DNA from: Streptomyces natalensis ATCC 27448
Lineage (GTDB): Bacteria; Actinomycetota; Actinomycetes; Streptomycetales; Streptomycetaceae
DNA length: 64,000 nt
Assembly (NCBI RefSeq): GCF_000935125.1
Contig: NZ_JRKI01000062.1
Location: 219,558 to 283,557 of the forward strand
Direction: 5' to 3'
A program made the translations under genes and the position numbers. Shown here one piece after another: positions 31,861 through 40,540 of the stretch; position 1 is the first letter of the stretch; every line of letters begins with the position of its first letter. Below the pieces are notes generated by a model that ran no database searches, was not told the DNA's origin, and saw nothing but the letters and a program-made list of their open reading frames with translations.

Positions 31861-32274
31861 TCACGCCCCGTCGGCCGGCCGCTCCTGGAGGGCCCAGCCG
31901 TTGCCGTCCGGATCGCTGAAGTAGACGAAGGAGTTCCACGGCTCGCCCGGCCCGTCGGCCAGCGCCCCGTTCTCCACGTGCTGGACCGGCCCGGCCGCCA
32001 CCCCGCGCGCCACCAACTGGGCGCGGGCCGCCGCGATATCGGGGACCACCAGCTGAAGCCCCTGCACGGAACCGGGCTCCGGCTCGGCGACCCCCTCACC
32101 CGCGGCGATGACGATGGAACAGCCCGACCCCGGCGGCGTCAGCTGCACGATACGGACGTCCTCGCCGACGCGGGTGTCGTGGTCGACCACAAACCCCATC
32201 TGCTCGCTGTAGAAGCGCTTCGCCCGGTCGACGTCGGTCACCGGGACCGGTACGAGTTCGAGCTTCCAGTCCAT
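31861..32274 (-). CDS. VOC-family (glyoxalase/bleomycin-resistance fold) protein
   Basis: A 137-residue protein with paired beta-alpha-beta-beta-beta modules: LELVPVPVTDVDRAKRFYSE at the start and SFVYFSDPDGNGWALQE at the end, the latter with the metal-ligand position typical of VOC enzymes. The start at 32274 is chosen because MDWKLELVPVPV is the common N-terminus of this subfamily; the frame extends to 32310. The substrate is unknown. Confidence 0.82.
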   Translation of the reverse strand: MDWKLELVPVPVTDVDRAKRFYSEQMGFVVDHDTRVGEDVRIVQLTPPGSGCSIVIAAGEGVAEPEPGSVQGLQLVVPDIAAARAQLVARGVAAGPVQHVENGALADGPGEPWNSFVYFSDPDGNGWALQERPADGA

Positions 32275-32370
32275 GGGCAAAAGTGTAGATACCGGATGCC
32301 GGGCGCGCACCGGCGCCCGGCGGACGGCGCCTACCGGGCGACGGCGCGGCCCCGCCCCACGGCCGTCGGC

Positions 32371-33357
32371 TCAGCGGCCCACGAACGTCAGGTTCACCTC
32401 GTCGTAGCGGGTACCGGCGACCTGCCCGGCCGGGGCGGCGGCGTCGATCGCCGCGAGGTCCTCGGAGGTCAGGTCCACGGCGAGCGCGCCGAGGTTCTCC
32501 TCCAGGTACTTCTGGCGGCGGGTGCCCGGGATCGGCACCACATCGTCGCCGCGGTGCTGCACCCAGGCCAGCGCGAGCTGTCCGGCGCTGACGCCCTTCT
32601 CGGCGGCCAGTTCGTTGAGCTTGTCCACGATGGCCAGGTTCTGCTCCAGGTTGCCGTCGGCGAACCGCGGCTGGGTCCGGCGCACATCCGACTCCGGCAG
32701 GCCCTCCACCGAGGTGTATCGCCCCGTCAGGAAGCCGCGCCCGAGCGGCGAGAAGGGCACCAGGCCGATGCCGAGCTCCCGGCACACCGGCGCGATCTCC
32801 TGCTCCAGATCGCGGGTCCACAGCGACCACTCGCTCTGGAGCGCGGCGATCGGGTGCACCGCATGCGCCCGCCGGATGGTCTCGGCGCCCGCCTCGGACA
32901 GCCCGAGGTGGCGCACCTTGCCGGCCGCGACGAGTTCGGCCATCGCGCCGACGGTCTCCTCGATCGGCACGTCGGGGTCGACACGGTGCTGGTAGTAGAG
33001 GTCGATGTGGTCGACGCCGAGACGGCGCAGCGAGGCGTCACATGCCTCCCGGACGTACGCGGCATCGCCACGGATCGCGGTGGGCTCGCCGAGACGGTTG
33101 GCGAAGCCGAACTTGGTCGCCAGCACCGCCTCGTCCCGCCGCCCGGCGATGGCCCGACCGATCAGCTCCTCGTTGTGCCCCGCACCGTAGAAATCGGAGG
33201 TGTCCAGCAGGGTCACACCCAGGTCGAGCGCCCGGCTGATGGTGGCGATCGACTGCGCGTCGTCGGACTCCCCGTAACCGTGGCTCATCCCCATGCAGCC
33301 GAGCCCCTGCGCGGAAACCGACAGCTCACCGAGGTGACGGGTGGGAATGTTCGTCAT
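32371..33357 (-). CDS. Aldo/keto reductase
   Basis: A 328-residue TIM-barrel oxidoreductase with the AKR catalytic tetrad visible: Asp and Tyr in LLDTSDFYGAGHNEELIG, Lys in LATKFGF and His in LYYQHRVD. The NADPH site appears as PIPGTRRQKYLEENLGA. ATG 33357 is preceded by GGAGGCAGCAGC. It is likely an NADPH-dependent aldehyde/ketone reductase. Expression is probably controlled by a MerR-family activator through the long-spacer promoter upstream; no merR-type gene adjoins it. Confidence 0.9.
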   Translation of the reverse strand: MTNIPTRHLGELSVSAQGLGCMGMSHGYGESDDAQSIATISRALDLGVTLLDTSDFYGAGHNEELIGRAIAGRRDEAVLATKFGFANRLGEPTAIRGDAAYVREACDASLRRLGVDHIDLYYQHRVDPDVPIEETVGAMAELVAAGKVRHLGLSEAGAETIRRAHAVHPIAALQSEWSLWTRDLEQEIAPVCRELGIGLVPFSPLGRGFLTGRYTSVEGLPESDVRRTQPRFADGNLEQNLAIVDKLNELAAEKGVSAGQLALAWVQHRGDDVVPIPGTRRQKYLEENLGALAVDLTSEDLAAIDAAAPAGQVAGTRYDEVNLTFVGR

Positions 33358-33419
33358 GCTGCTGCCTCCTGGCGCCGTACCGTGGAACGATCCCGGGCTC
33401 CCCCCGTGATCCGTGAGAA

Positions 33420-33450
33420 ACGCTAGGAGTTGGAGCACACTCCAAGTCAA
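33420..33450 (-). promoter_or_regulatory. MerR-type promoter with 19-bp spacer in front of the aldo/keto reductase
   Basis: On the minus strand, -35 TTGACT (33450-33445) and -10 TAGCGT (33425-33420) are separated by exactly 19 bp. The spacer holds the perfect palindrome TTGGAG-N4-CTCCAA (33430-33445). The rest of the 324-bp divergent spacer (33358-33681) shows only a short direct repeat (GCGACACAGGTGACC-like) near 33610-33640. Confidence 0.8.
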
Positions 33451-33681
33451 CTGCCTTTCCCCGCGGTCGAGGTCGGCACCCTCGGGGCGTAGGCCCGCAT
33501 CGGGTACCCTTGCCGTCCCCGCAGTGGACCGTCCGAGGAGGTGAGACCGATTCCCCGCCAGATCAGGCAGGTGCTCCCGTCTCACGCCGTACGGTCGGCC
33601 GGATACGCCGGACACAGGTGACCGTGCGACACAGGTGACCCGGGAGCGCCGCTCGGCGCCCCGAAAGGCTCACGGATTCGT

Positions 33682-34605
33682 ATGCCGACCCACCGCTCCA
33701 CCCCGCAGGCGTCCCACCGCCCGTCCCCCTCGTGCCGCCCCTACCCCGTCGGCTCCTGCGCCGGCTTCCCGCCGCGCCTCTCCCGCCCCGACGTCATCAC
33801 CAGGCTCCGCGCCGCCGGCTGCGTCTTCGCCGAGGACGAGGCCGAGTTGCTCCTCACCACGGCCCGCACGCCCGCCGCACTGGCCGCCATGGTGGACCGG
33901 CGGGTCAGCGGTCTGCCCCTGGAACAGGTCCTCGGCTGGGCGGAGTTCGCCGGTCTGCGGGTGGCCGTCGACCCCGGGGTCTTCGTGCCCCGCCGCCGTA
34001 CGGAATTCCTCGTCGGCCAGGCCGTCGCCCTCGGCCGCCGCGCCGCCCGCCCCGCCCCCGGCTCCACGGTCGTCGTCGATCTGTGCTGCGGATCCGGTGC
34101 GGTGGGTGCGGCGCTCGGTACGGCGCTGGAGCGGGTCGAGCTGTACGCGGCGGACATCGAGCCCGCGGCGGTGCGCTGCGCGCGGCGCAATGTCGCCGCG
34201 GTCGGCGGCACGGTGTACGAGGGGGACCTCTTCGCCCCGCTGCCCGCCGCGCTCCGGGGCCGTATCGACATCCTGGTCGCCAACGTCCCGTACGTACCGT
34301 CCGAGGAGGTCGGCCTGCTCCCCGCCGAGGCCCGCGAGCACGAACCGCTGGTGGCGCTCGACGGCGGCGCGGACGGGCTGGACGTGCTGCGCCGGGTGAC
34401 CGCAGAGGCGTCCCGGTGGCTGGCGCCCGGCGGCCATCTGCTCGTCGAGACCGGCGAACGCCAGGCCGAACGGGCCGTCGAGGCCATGACCCGCGGCGGC
34501 CTGCTGCCCCGGGTCGCCGTCTCCGAGGAGCTCTGCGCCACGGTGATCATAGGAACCCGTCCCGGCGACGGCGCATCGTGCGGGCGCCCGGTGGCGGGAC
34601 GCTAG
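33682..34605 (+). CDS. PrmC/HemK-like N5-glutamine methyltransferase family protein
   Basis: A 307-residue SAM-dependent methyltransferase. The glycine-rich SAM motif is VVDLCCGSGAVGAALG and the substrate-loop motif is NVPYVPSEE, with NVPY for the usual NPPY. An N-terminal helical segment (SRPDVITRLRAAGCVFAEDEAELLLTTA, shortened) is characteristic of a second PrmC-like group in Actinobacteria. The true target may not be the release factors, since genuine PrmC is expected elsewhere. Its TAG overlaps the stop of the convergent DoxX gene. Confidence 0.82.
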   Translation: MPTHRSTPQASHRPSPSCRPYPVGSCAGFPPRLSRPDVITRLRAAGCVFAEDEAELLLTTARTPAALAAMVDRRVSGLPLEQVLGWAEFAGLRVAVDPGVFVPRRRTEFLVGQAVALGRRAARPAPGSTVVVDLCCGSGAVGAALGTALERVELYAADIEPAAVRCARRNVAAVGGTVYEGDLFAPLPAALRGRIDILVANVPYVPSEEVGLLPAEAREHEPLVALDGGADGLDVLRRVTAEASRWLAPGGHLLVETGERQAERAVEAMTRGGLLPRVAVSEELCATVIIGTRPGDGASCGRPVAGR

Positions 34606-35153
34606 AGGGCCAGTACGAGCGCGGCGCCCGCGCCCCCGAGACCCAGCGCGAAGGCCGCCTCGCGCCAGCCGCCCTTCCCCCAGCGGAACGGAAGGTCGAG
34701 GGAGAGCCGGCCGGGGCCGATCGCGGCGACGGCGAGGGCGACGGCCGTGATGCAGATGCTGTATTCCATGCCGCCGTTGAAGTCCCACAGTCCGTGCAGG
34801 GACGTGACGGTCACCATGGCGTTGATCATGACGCCGATCAGCGCCGCGGCCGCCAGCGGTGTGAACAGCCCCGCCGCCAGACCGAGGCCGCCGAGGAATT
34901 CGGAAAGGCCGCCGGTGACGGCGTACACCCTGCCGGGGTGGTAACCCAGCGCGGCAAATCCCCGGCCGGTGGCGGCCAGGCCGGGGCCGCCGAATATCCC
35001 GAAGAGTTTCTGTGCGCCGTGGCCCGCCATGATCAGGCCGACGGCGAGGCGGATGAGGAGCAGGCCGCAGTCACCGGCGGACACCGACGGCCGTGCTTGA
35101 GCGGCCGTCTCGGGTGTGGGGGAGGCACGCAGTCGCTCACCGATGCGTTTCAT
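34602..35153 (-). CDS. DoxX-family membrane protein
   Basis: A 183-residue protein with four membrane segments (LLLIRLAVGLIMAGHGAQKL, GRVYAVTGGLSEFLGGLGLA, FTPLAAAALIGVMINAMVTV, SICITAVALAVAAIGPG). It also has the GHGAQKLFG and NGGMEY motifs of the DoxX/SURF4-like family. It may act in membrane redox processes; this is inferred from mycobacterial DoxX. It starts 67 bp from the twin palindromes of the divergent TetR gene, so it may be a co-regulated target. Confidence 0.82.
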   Translation of the reverse strand: MKRIGERLRASPTPETAAQARPSVSAGDCGLLLIRLAVGLIMAGHGAQKLFGIFGGPGLAATGRGFAALGYHPGRVYAVTGGLSEFLGGLGLAAGLFTPLAAAALIGVMINAMVTVTSLHGLWDFNGGMEYSICITAVALAVAAIGPGRLSLDLPFRWGKGGWREAAFALGLGGAGAALVLAL

Positions 35154-35219
35154 CGTGAGCCTCTTTCGTCGTTCTTACCCTTCAGCCTCTCACGCCGGCA
35201 CGGCGGTACGGGAGCCGGT

Positions 35220-35257
35220 GTAGACACTGTCTACCTCTCCTGGTAGACAGTGTCTAT
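35220..35257 (+). promoter_or_regulatory. Twin palindromic operators overlapping the tetR start codon
   Basis: TAGACA-C-TGTCTA (35221-35233) and TAGACA-G-TGTCTA (35244-35256) are perfect 13-bp palindromes 10 bp apart. Together they form one larger inverted repeat (GTAGACACTGTCTACC and its complement). The second ends on the A of ATG 35256. They fit autorepression of the TetR-MFS operon and possibly control of divergent doxX. Confidence 0.8.
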
Positions 35258-35945
35258 GCCCACCTCGCATCCCCCCACTCCCCCTGCTCCCTCCGGCCCC
35301 TCCGGCTCCGCCGACGCCCAGGACGCGGGCCTGCGCGCCCGGCTGGTGGACGTCGGGGTCGACCTCGTCACCCGGGAAGGCATCCAGGCGCTGTCCCTAC
35401 GGGAGATCGCCCGCCGGGCCGGGGTCTCGCACGGGGCGCCGCGCCGCTACTTCCCGACGCATCTGGCCCTGCTCTCCGCCATCGCCCGCCGCGGTTTCGC
35501 CGACCTGGCCGCCAGGACCGCCGAGGTACTGGGCGACAGTGGGGGTCACCAGGCCACCGACCAGGCCACCGACCGCGCCGCCGCCCGCGCGCAGCTCCGT
35601 GCGCTCGCCCGCGTCTACCTGGACTTCGCCCTCGCCCACCGCGGCATGTACGAGCTGATGTTCCGTCACGATCTGCTGGAGAGCAACGAGTTGGGTCTGC
35701 GCGAAACCAGCCTGCCGCTCTTCGGCGTACTCGTCGGGCTCATCGCCCGAGCGCGGCCGCAGCCGGACGAGGAGCGGGGTGCGGAGCCGGCCGTCATCGC
35801 GGGCGCGCTGTGGAGCAATCTGCACGGCATCGCCCAGCTCTGGGGCTGGGGCAGCCTCCCCCTCGCAACGGGCACCGACGAGGTCGAACCGCTGCTCCGC
35901 GCCGCGCTCGACGCCCACCTCGGCCCGGAGGCGACGGCCCGATGA
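35256..35945 (+). CDS. TetR-family repressor
   Basis: A 229-residue regulator with an N-terminal HTH (ALSLREIARRAGVSHGAPRRYF, residues about 46-67) followed by a TetR_C-like ligand domain with VYLDFALAHRGMYELMFRHDLL. Pro/Ser-rich residues 1-24 are disordered. The start is ATG 35256 or GTG 35250, both inside the operator. Its stop overlaps the MFS start (ATGA), so it most likely represses that transporter and itself. Confidence 0.85.
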   Translation: MPTSHPPTPPAPSGPSGSADAQDAGLRARLVDVGVDLVTREGIQALSLREIARRAGVSHGAPRRYFPTHLALLSAIARRGFADLAARTAEVLGDSGGHQATDQATDRAAARAQLRALARVYLDFALAHRGMYELMFRHDLLESNELGLRETSLPLFGVLVGLIARARPQPDEERGAEPAVIAGALWSNLHGIAQLWGWGSLPLATGTDEVEPLLRAALDAHLGPEATAR

Positions 35946-37387
35946 CCGCCCTCACGCACCCCACCCGGACCCCGCAACCCCTGCCGCCCCCGCACCGGCG
36001 CCGCCGCCGTCTCGTCCTCACCGGCAGCATCACCGGCGCCGTCATCGTCGCCCTCGACGGCACCGTACTGACCGTCGCCCAGCCCTCCCTCCAGCATGAT
36101 CTGCACGCCTCCTTCGCCCAGGTGCAGTGGACCAGCACCGGCTATCTCCTCGCCGTGGCCGGTCTGCTCGTCTTCGCCGGCCGGCTCGGGGACCGTTACG
36201 GCCACCAACGGGTCTTCTCCGTCGGCATCCTGGGCTTCGGCGCCGCCTCGGCCGGCATCGGCCTGGCGTCCGGGATCGGCTGGGTGATCGCCCTGCGGAT
36301 CGCCCAGGGCGTCTTCGGCGCGCTGCTCCAGCCGGCCACCCTGGGGATGCTGCGCGCCACGTACCCGCCCGACGCGCTCGGCATGCCCCTCGCGCTGCGG
36401 ACCAGCGCCATCGGCCTGTCGGCCGCGGCCGGCCCGCTGATCGGCGGCGCGCTCACCGCCCACCTGGGCTGGCGGGCCGTCTTCTTCCTCAACGTCGTCC
36501 CCGCGACCGTCATCGGCGTCCTGGCGCTCCTCGTCCGGATGCCCGCCCCGCCCACGAGCGCGCCCGCCGCCCGGCCCCCGCTCGACCTCCCCGGCGCGGC
36601 CCTGCTCACGGTCGCCCTGGTGTCCCTGGTGCACACCCTCGTGGGCATACCGGAATCCGGCTGGACGGCCGCGACCGGCCTCGGACTCGCCGTGGCGGCG
36701 GCCGCCGGCGCCCTGTTCGTACGGCATGAACGGCGGGCCGCCGCCCCCATGGTGCCGCCGGGCGTCCTGGGGTCGGCGGCCGTCGCCTCGGCGCTCGCCC
36801 TCCTCCTCGCCGCCTCCGCGGCGATGTTCGGCGCGCTCTTCGTCGGCACGTACTTCTTGCAGGACGTCCTCGGACTGGACCCCTTCCAGAGCGGTCTGCG
36901 CGTCCTCCCGCTGGCCGCGATGATGGTCCTGAGCGCGCCCGCCTCGGCCGTCCTCCAGCGCCGCCACGGCCCTCGGCGCACGACCGCCGCGGCCATGACC
37001 CTGCTGGCCCTCGGCATCCTCCTCCTCGCCCTCGCCGCCCTCTCCCTCCCGGGCCGGTCCTGGACGACGCCGATGCTCGGCGGCGGATTTCTGCTGCTGG
37101 GCGCGGGGTTCGGCACCGTGATGGTCACCGCGACGGCCGTCATCGTGCGTCATGCCCCGGCGGCCGACGCGGGGGTGGCCGGCGGCCTCCAGCAGACCGC
37201 GATGAACACCGGCCCGGCACTGGGCGTCGCCACGGCGACCATGCTGCTCACCCTCACCGCCCACACCACCGCCGTCACGATGGGCACCACCCTCCTCACC
37301 CTGGCGGCCCTGCCCGCACTCGCCGCCCTGCTCACCACACAGTTGCCCGCTCACCCCAACTCCCCTTCACCAGATCGGCGGCGCTGA
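35942..37387 (+). CDS. MFS efflux transporter, DHA2-like
   Basis: A 481-residue protein with enough hydrophobic segments for 14 helices, the DHA2 drug:proton antiporter layout. Motif A is GRLGDRYGHQRVF after helix 2, motif C-like GPLIGGALTAHLGWRAVFFLN lies near helix 5, and the N-terminus is Pro/Arg-rich. The start overlaps tetR by 4 bp. It is probably an efflux pump for the ligand sensed by the TetR protein, which is not known. Confidence 0.87.
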   Translation: MTALTHPTRTPQPLPPPHRRRRRLVLTGSITGAVIVALDGTVLTVAQPSLQHDLHASFAQVQWTSTGYLLAVAGLLVFAGRLGDRYGHQRVFSVGILGFGAASAGIGLASGIGWVIALRIAQGVFGALLQPATLGMLRATYPPDALGMPLALRTSAIGLSAAAGPLIGGALTAHLGWRAVFFLNVVPATVIGVLALLVRMPAPPTSAPAARPPLDLPGAALLTVALVSLVHTLVGIPESGWTAATGLGLAVAAAAGALFVRHERRAAAPMVPPGVLGSAAVASALALLLAASAAMFGALFVGTYFLQDVLGLDPFQSGLRVLPLAAMMVLSAPASAVLQRRHGPRRTTAAAMTLLALGILLLALAALSLPGRSWTTPMLGGGFLLLGAGFGTVMVTATAVIVRHAPAADAGVAGGLQQTAMNTGPALGVATATMLLTLTAHTTAVTMGTTLLTLAALPALAALLTTQLPAHPNSPSPDRRR

Positions 37388-37439
37388 CCGAAGACCGCCA
37401 CAGCGGCCGGGTCTCCGACCTGACTCGCCCCGCACTCTT

Positions 37440-37468
37440 TTGCTAGCGCTTGCTTGCAATAGTTAGCA
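37440..37468 (+). promoter_or_regulatory. Possible promoter/operator of the XRE gene
   Basis: TTGCTA (37440-37445) and TTAGCA (37463-37468) are 17 bp apart and also form an inverted pair TGCTA/TAGCA. The segment between them is AT-richer than its surroundings and repeats GCTTGC. This fits a promoter overlapped by an autoregulatory XRE site. Confidence 0.4.
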
Positions 37469-37488
37469 CTGGCGTGCACCATGTACGC

Positions 37489-37932
37489 ATGGCATCACTC
37501 AACGTCGGCAATCTCGGCGAGTTCCTGCGGGAGCAGCGGCGCACGGCGCAGCTGAGTCTGCGGCAGCTCGCGGATGCGGCGGGGGTGTCCAACCCGTATC
37601 TCAGCCAGATTGAGCGCGGCTTGCGCAAGCCGAGTGCGGAGATTCTGCAGCAGCTGGCGAAGGCTCTGCGGATTTCTGCCGAGACGCTGTATGTCCAGGC
37701 CGGGATCCTCGATGAGCGACAGGGGCTCGATGGAGTCGAGGTGCAGAGCGCAATACGCACCGATCCGTCGTTGAACGAGAAGCAGAAGCAGGTCCTGCTG
37801 CAGATCTATGAGTCCTTCCGTAAGGAGAACGGGCTCGGGAGCGGCGCGGACCGCACTGCGAACGGGCAGGAGAACGGGCGCGGTACGGACTCCCCGGAGT
37901 CAGAGGCCGACGGCGGCCCGCACGGCACCTGA
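37489..37932 (+). CDS. XRE-family regulator preceding the HbhA-like gene
   Basis: A 147-residue protein. An N-terminal HTH_XRE domain (LGEFLREQRRTAQLSLRQLADAAGVSNPYLSQIERGLRKPS, split here as LREQRRTAQLSLRQLADAAG and VSNPYLSQIERGLRKPS) is followed by a helical region and an acidic, disordered tail. Mycobacteria have an XRE gene (Rv0474) in front of hbhA, followed by a DUF2516 gene (Rv0476); the same three genes in the same order appear here. ATG 37489 is chosen over the upstream frame start at 37450, which would run through the promoter. Confidence 0.82.
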   Translation: MASLNVGNLGEFLREQRRTAQLSLRQLADAAGVSNPYLSQIERGLRKPSAEILQQLAKALRISAETLYVQAGILDERQGLDGVEVQSAIRTDPSLNEKQKQVLLQIYESFRKENGLGSGADRTANGQENGRGTDSPESEADGGPHGT

Positions 37933-37965
37933 GCAACCGAATTCGTTTCCAGGAGGAAGAACGTC

Positions 37966-38601
37966 ATGCCCATCACCGATGACCTCCGCAAGACCCTCAC
38001 CGATGCGACGCCGCTGTACGCCGCGGCGGGTGCCGTCGACCTGGCCGCCGAGAAGCTCGGCGAGGTGCCGACCCTCGTCGAGAAGATCCGCGTCGAGGCT
38101 CCCAAGCGCTTCGAGTCGGTGCGGGCCACCGACCCCAAGGAAGTGCAGGACCGATTCGCCAAGGGCGCGAAGGAGGTCCAGGAGAAGGTGACCGAGCTGG
38201 TGGGTTCGCTGGACGGCGACCTCAAGCGGCTGCGCGACCAGGCGCAGGAGGCCGCGCTCCAGGGCGTGGGCCGGGCCGCCGAAACCGCTGTGTGGATGCG
38301 CGAGCGGTATGACGAGCTGGCCGAGCGGGGCCGCGGCGCGGTGCAGACCTGGCGCGGGCAGACCGCCGACCACTTCGAGGAGCTGGCGGTGGCGATCGAG
38401 CCGGAGCCGGCCGCGAAGTCCGAGCCGCAGTCGCAGTCGACCGTGAACCACTCGACCGTCAACCACGACGCGAGCAAGCAGGAGACCGGGACGGCCAACG
38501 GGGCCAAGGCCGCGGACGGCAAGGCGGCCGGGTCGAAGAAGACCGCCCCGGCGGCGCGCAAGCCGGTGGCGAAGAAGACCACACCGCCCGCCGCGAAGTG
38601 A
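37966..38601 (+). CDS. HbhA-like coiled-coil protein with Lys/Ala/Pro-rich tail
   Basis: A 211-residue protein. The N-terminal two thirds are a long amphipathic coiled coil (DDLRKTLTDATPLYAAAGAV, LVEKIRVEAPKRFESVR). The C-terminus is basic and low-complexity (AAGSKKTAPAARKPVAKKTT), like the heparin-binding tail of mycobacterial HbhA. There is no signal peptide, as in HbhA. HbhA binds glycosaminoglycans and lipid bodies in mycobacteria; in Streptomyces the role is unknown. It follows the XRE gene by 33 bp with SD CAGGAGGAAG. Confidence 0.8.
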   Translation: MPITDDLRKTLTDATPLYAAAGAVDLAAEKLGEVPTLVEKIRVEAPKRFESVRATDPKEVQDRFAKGAKEVQEKVTELVGSLDGDLKRLRDQAQEAALQGVGRAAETAVWMRERYDELAERGRGAVQTWRGQTADHFEELAVAIEPEPAAKSEPQSQSTVNHSTVNHDASKQETGTANGAKAADGKAAGSKKTAPAARKPVAKKTTPPAAK

Positions 38602-38732
38602 CATCGCTCACCTAGCAGCGGGAGCGGAGCCGGGCCGGGCACACTTGGGGTGCCCGGCCCGTTGGTTGGGTACGGTGAGGCCGCACAGGCCGCACAAGAC
38701 CGAGACCGAGAAAGCGAACGGGTGGTGGCAGC

Positions 38733-39077
38733 GTGCTGGTATTCGGCTTCATGGGCCTTCTGTACTGGGTCGGCAAGGCCCTGGGCGTGTACGCCGCCGT
38801 CATGCTGGTCGATGCCGCGGTGCGGCGCGAGGACGCCTATCGGGCGGCCGACAAGCAGAACAAGGGCATGTGGCTGATCTTCCTCGGGCTGGCCACGGCG
38901 CTGCTGTTCCTGATGCCGTTCACCGCGTTCCTGCCGATCCTCGGGCTGATCGCCGTGATCGTCTACACCGTGGACGTCCGCCCGGCGCTCCGCCAGGCCG
39001 CCGGTGGTGGCCGGGGCCCGCGCCGCGGCGGTTCCAGCTCGGACGGTCCGTACGGGCCGTACAACGGCGGACGGTGA
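38733..39077 (+). CDS. DUF2516-family small membrane protein
   Basis: A 114-residue protein with two to three membrane segments (VFGFMGLLYWVGKALGVYAA, MWLIFLGLATALLFLMPF, LPILGLIAVIVYTVDV) and a Gly/Arg-rich tail. This is the family found after hbhA in mycobacteria. GTG 38733 follows GGTGGTGGCAGC. A 17-18-bp direct repeat (GGTGAGCGGGCGGGCGTA) begins at its stop codon and recurs once. Confidence 0.8.
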   Translation: MLVFGFMGLLYWVGKALGVYAAVMLVDAAVRREDAYRAADKQNKGMWLIFLGLATALLFLMPFTAFLPILGLIAVIVYTVDVRPALRQAAGGGRGPRRGGSSSDGPYGPYNGGR

Positions 39078-39187
39078 GCGGGCGGGCGTAGGTGAGCGGG
39101 CGGGCGTAAGCGCCCGGCCGAGCCCACGGGTGCAAGCCCCGGGCCCCGTGAGACGTCAGGCCCCGGCCCGTAGCAACGGCCCCGGCC

Positions 39188-40540
39188 CTACCGCCGGTCC
39201 AGCAGCAGGACCGCGACATCGTCGGTCAGCTCGCCGCCGTTGAGATCGCGCACTTCCCGCACCGACGCATCCAGGAGTTCCTCGCCGGTCAGACCGGCCG
39301 CCATCTGCCGGCTGACGAGATCGGTCATCCCGTCCTGGCCCAGGCGGCGGTTGCCCTCGCCGGTCCGGCCCTCGATCAGGCCGTCGGTGTACATCATCAG
39401 GCTCCAGGAGCCGCCCAGATCGACCTGGCGGCGCGGCCAGCGGGCGTGCGGCAGCAGGCCGAGCGCCGGGCCGCCGGATTCATACGGCAGCAGGCGCGGC
39501 GGGCGTCCCGCGCGGGCCAGCAGCGGCGCGGGGTGGCCGGCCAGGCACAGGCCCGCGCGGCGGCCGTCGGGGGAGATGTCGACGGTGCACAGGGTCGCGA
39601 AGATCTCGTCGTCGGAACGTTCGTGCTCCAGCACCTTCTGGAGCGTGGAGAGAAGTTCGTCGCCGCACAGGCCCGCGAAGGTCAGGGCCCGCCAGGCGAT
39701 GCGCAGTTCGACGCCGAGGGCGGCCTCGTCCGGGCCGTGGCCGCAGACGTCGCCGATCATGGCGTGGACGGTGCCGTCCGGGGTGCGGACGGTGTCGTAG
39801 AAGTCGCCGCCGAGCAGCGCGCGGCTGCGACCGGGGCGGTAGCAGGCGGCGAAGCGCAGATCGGAGCCGTCGAGCAGCGGGGTGGGCAGCAGGCCGCGCT
39901 CCAGGCGGGCGTTCTCCTGGGCGAGCATCCGCGATTCGGTCAGCTGGCGCTGGGCGAGGTCGGCCCGTTTGCGTTCGACGGCGTAGCGCACGGCACGGCT
40001 GAGCACGGCGCCGTCCAGCTCGTCGCGGAAGAGATAGTCCTGGGCGCCGACGCGTACGGCATCGGCGGCCCGCTCGGCATCGGCTTCGGCGGTGAGCACC
40101 AGCACGGCCTGCGTACGGGCCATCCGCAGCACCTCACGCAGCACACCGAGCTCGTCACCGGGGCGGTCGGCGTCGGTCGCGTCGCGGTCGGTGTGCTCGG
40201 GCGGGGCCAGGTCGAGCAGGATGCAGTCCACATCGGTGGTGAGCAGCCGCTCGGCCTCGGTGAGGTTACGGGCGGTGCGCAGGCGGACCCGGCGGCCCGC
40301 CCAGTCCCACATCTCGGGGACGGGACTGTTGGGGTCCTCGCCTATGAGGAGGAGGGTCAGTCCCTGGGGCGCAGCGCCGTGGCTGGAACCGTTCGCCGTC
40401 ATCGGGGCGTCCATGGGGTGGAGGGAGCCATCGCCCGCCACCGGTCCGACGGCCGCCGGCGCCTCGGCGCTTGCGTCATCCACCGGTCCTGCCTGCTGCG
40501 GCAGCACGGCCGTCCGCTGGTGCGGTACGGGTACGGGCAT
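39188..40540 (-). CDS. Receiver-like plus SpoIIE-type PP2C phosphatase
   Basis: A 450-residue protein. A disordered N-terminus (~1-60) is followed by a receiver-like domain (LTLLLIGEDPNS, DCILLDLAPPEH, QDYLFRDELDGA) that lacks the usual acidic pair and switch Lys, then a coiled-coil linker. The C-terminal SpoIIE/PP2C domain has GGDFYDTV, IGDVCGHGPDEAAL and ELTDDVAVLLL, which carry the metal-binding Asp residues. Such proteins dephosphorylate anti-sigma-factor antagonists. The start at 40540 is preferred; an in-frame ATG at 40411 (MDAPMTANGSS) is possible. Confidence 0.82.
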   Translation of the reverse strand: MPVPVPHQRTAVLPQQAGPVDDASAEAPAAVGPVAGDGSLHPMDAPMTANGSSHGAAPQGLTLLLIGEDPNSPVPEMWDWAGRRVRLRTARNLTEAERLLTTDVDCILLDLAPPEHTDRDATDADRPGDELGVLREVLRMARTQAVLVLTAEADAERAADAVRVGAQDYLFRDELDGAVLSRAVRYAVERKRADLAQRQLTESRMLAQENARLERGLLPTPLLDGSDLRFAACYRPGRSRALLGGDFYDTVRTPDGTVHAMIGDVCGHGPDEAALGVELRIAWRALTFAGLCGDELLSTLQKVLEHERSDDEIFATLCTVDISPDGRRAGLCLAGHPAPLLARAGRPPRLLPYESGGPALGLLPHARWPRRQVDLGGSWSLMMYTDGLIEGRTGEGNRRLGQDGMTDLVSRQMAAGLTGEELLDASVREVRDLNGGELTDDVAVLLLDRR

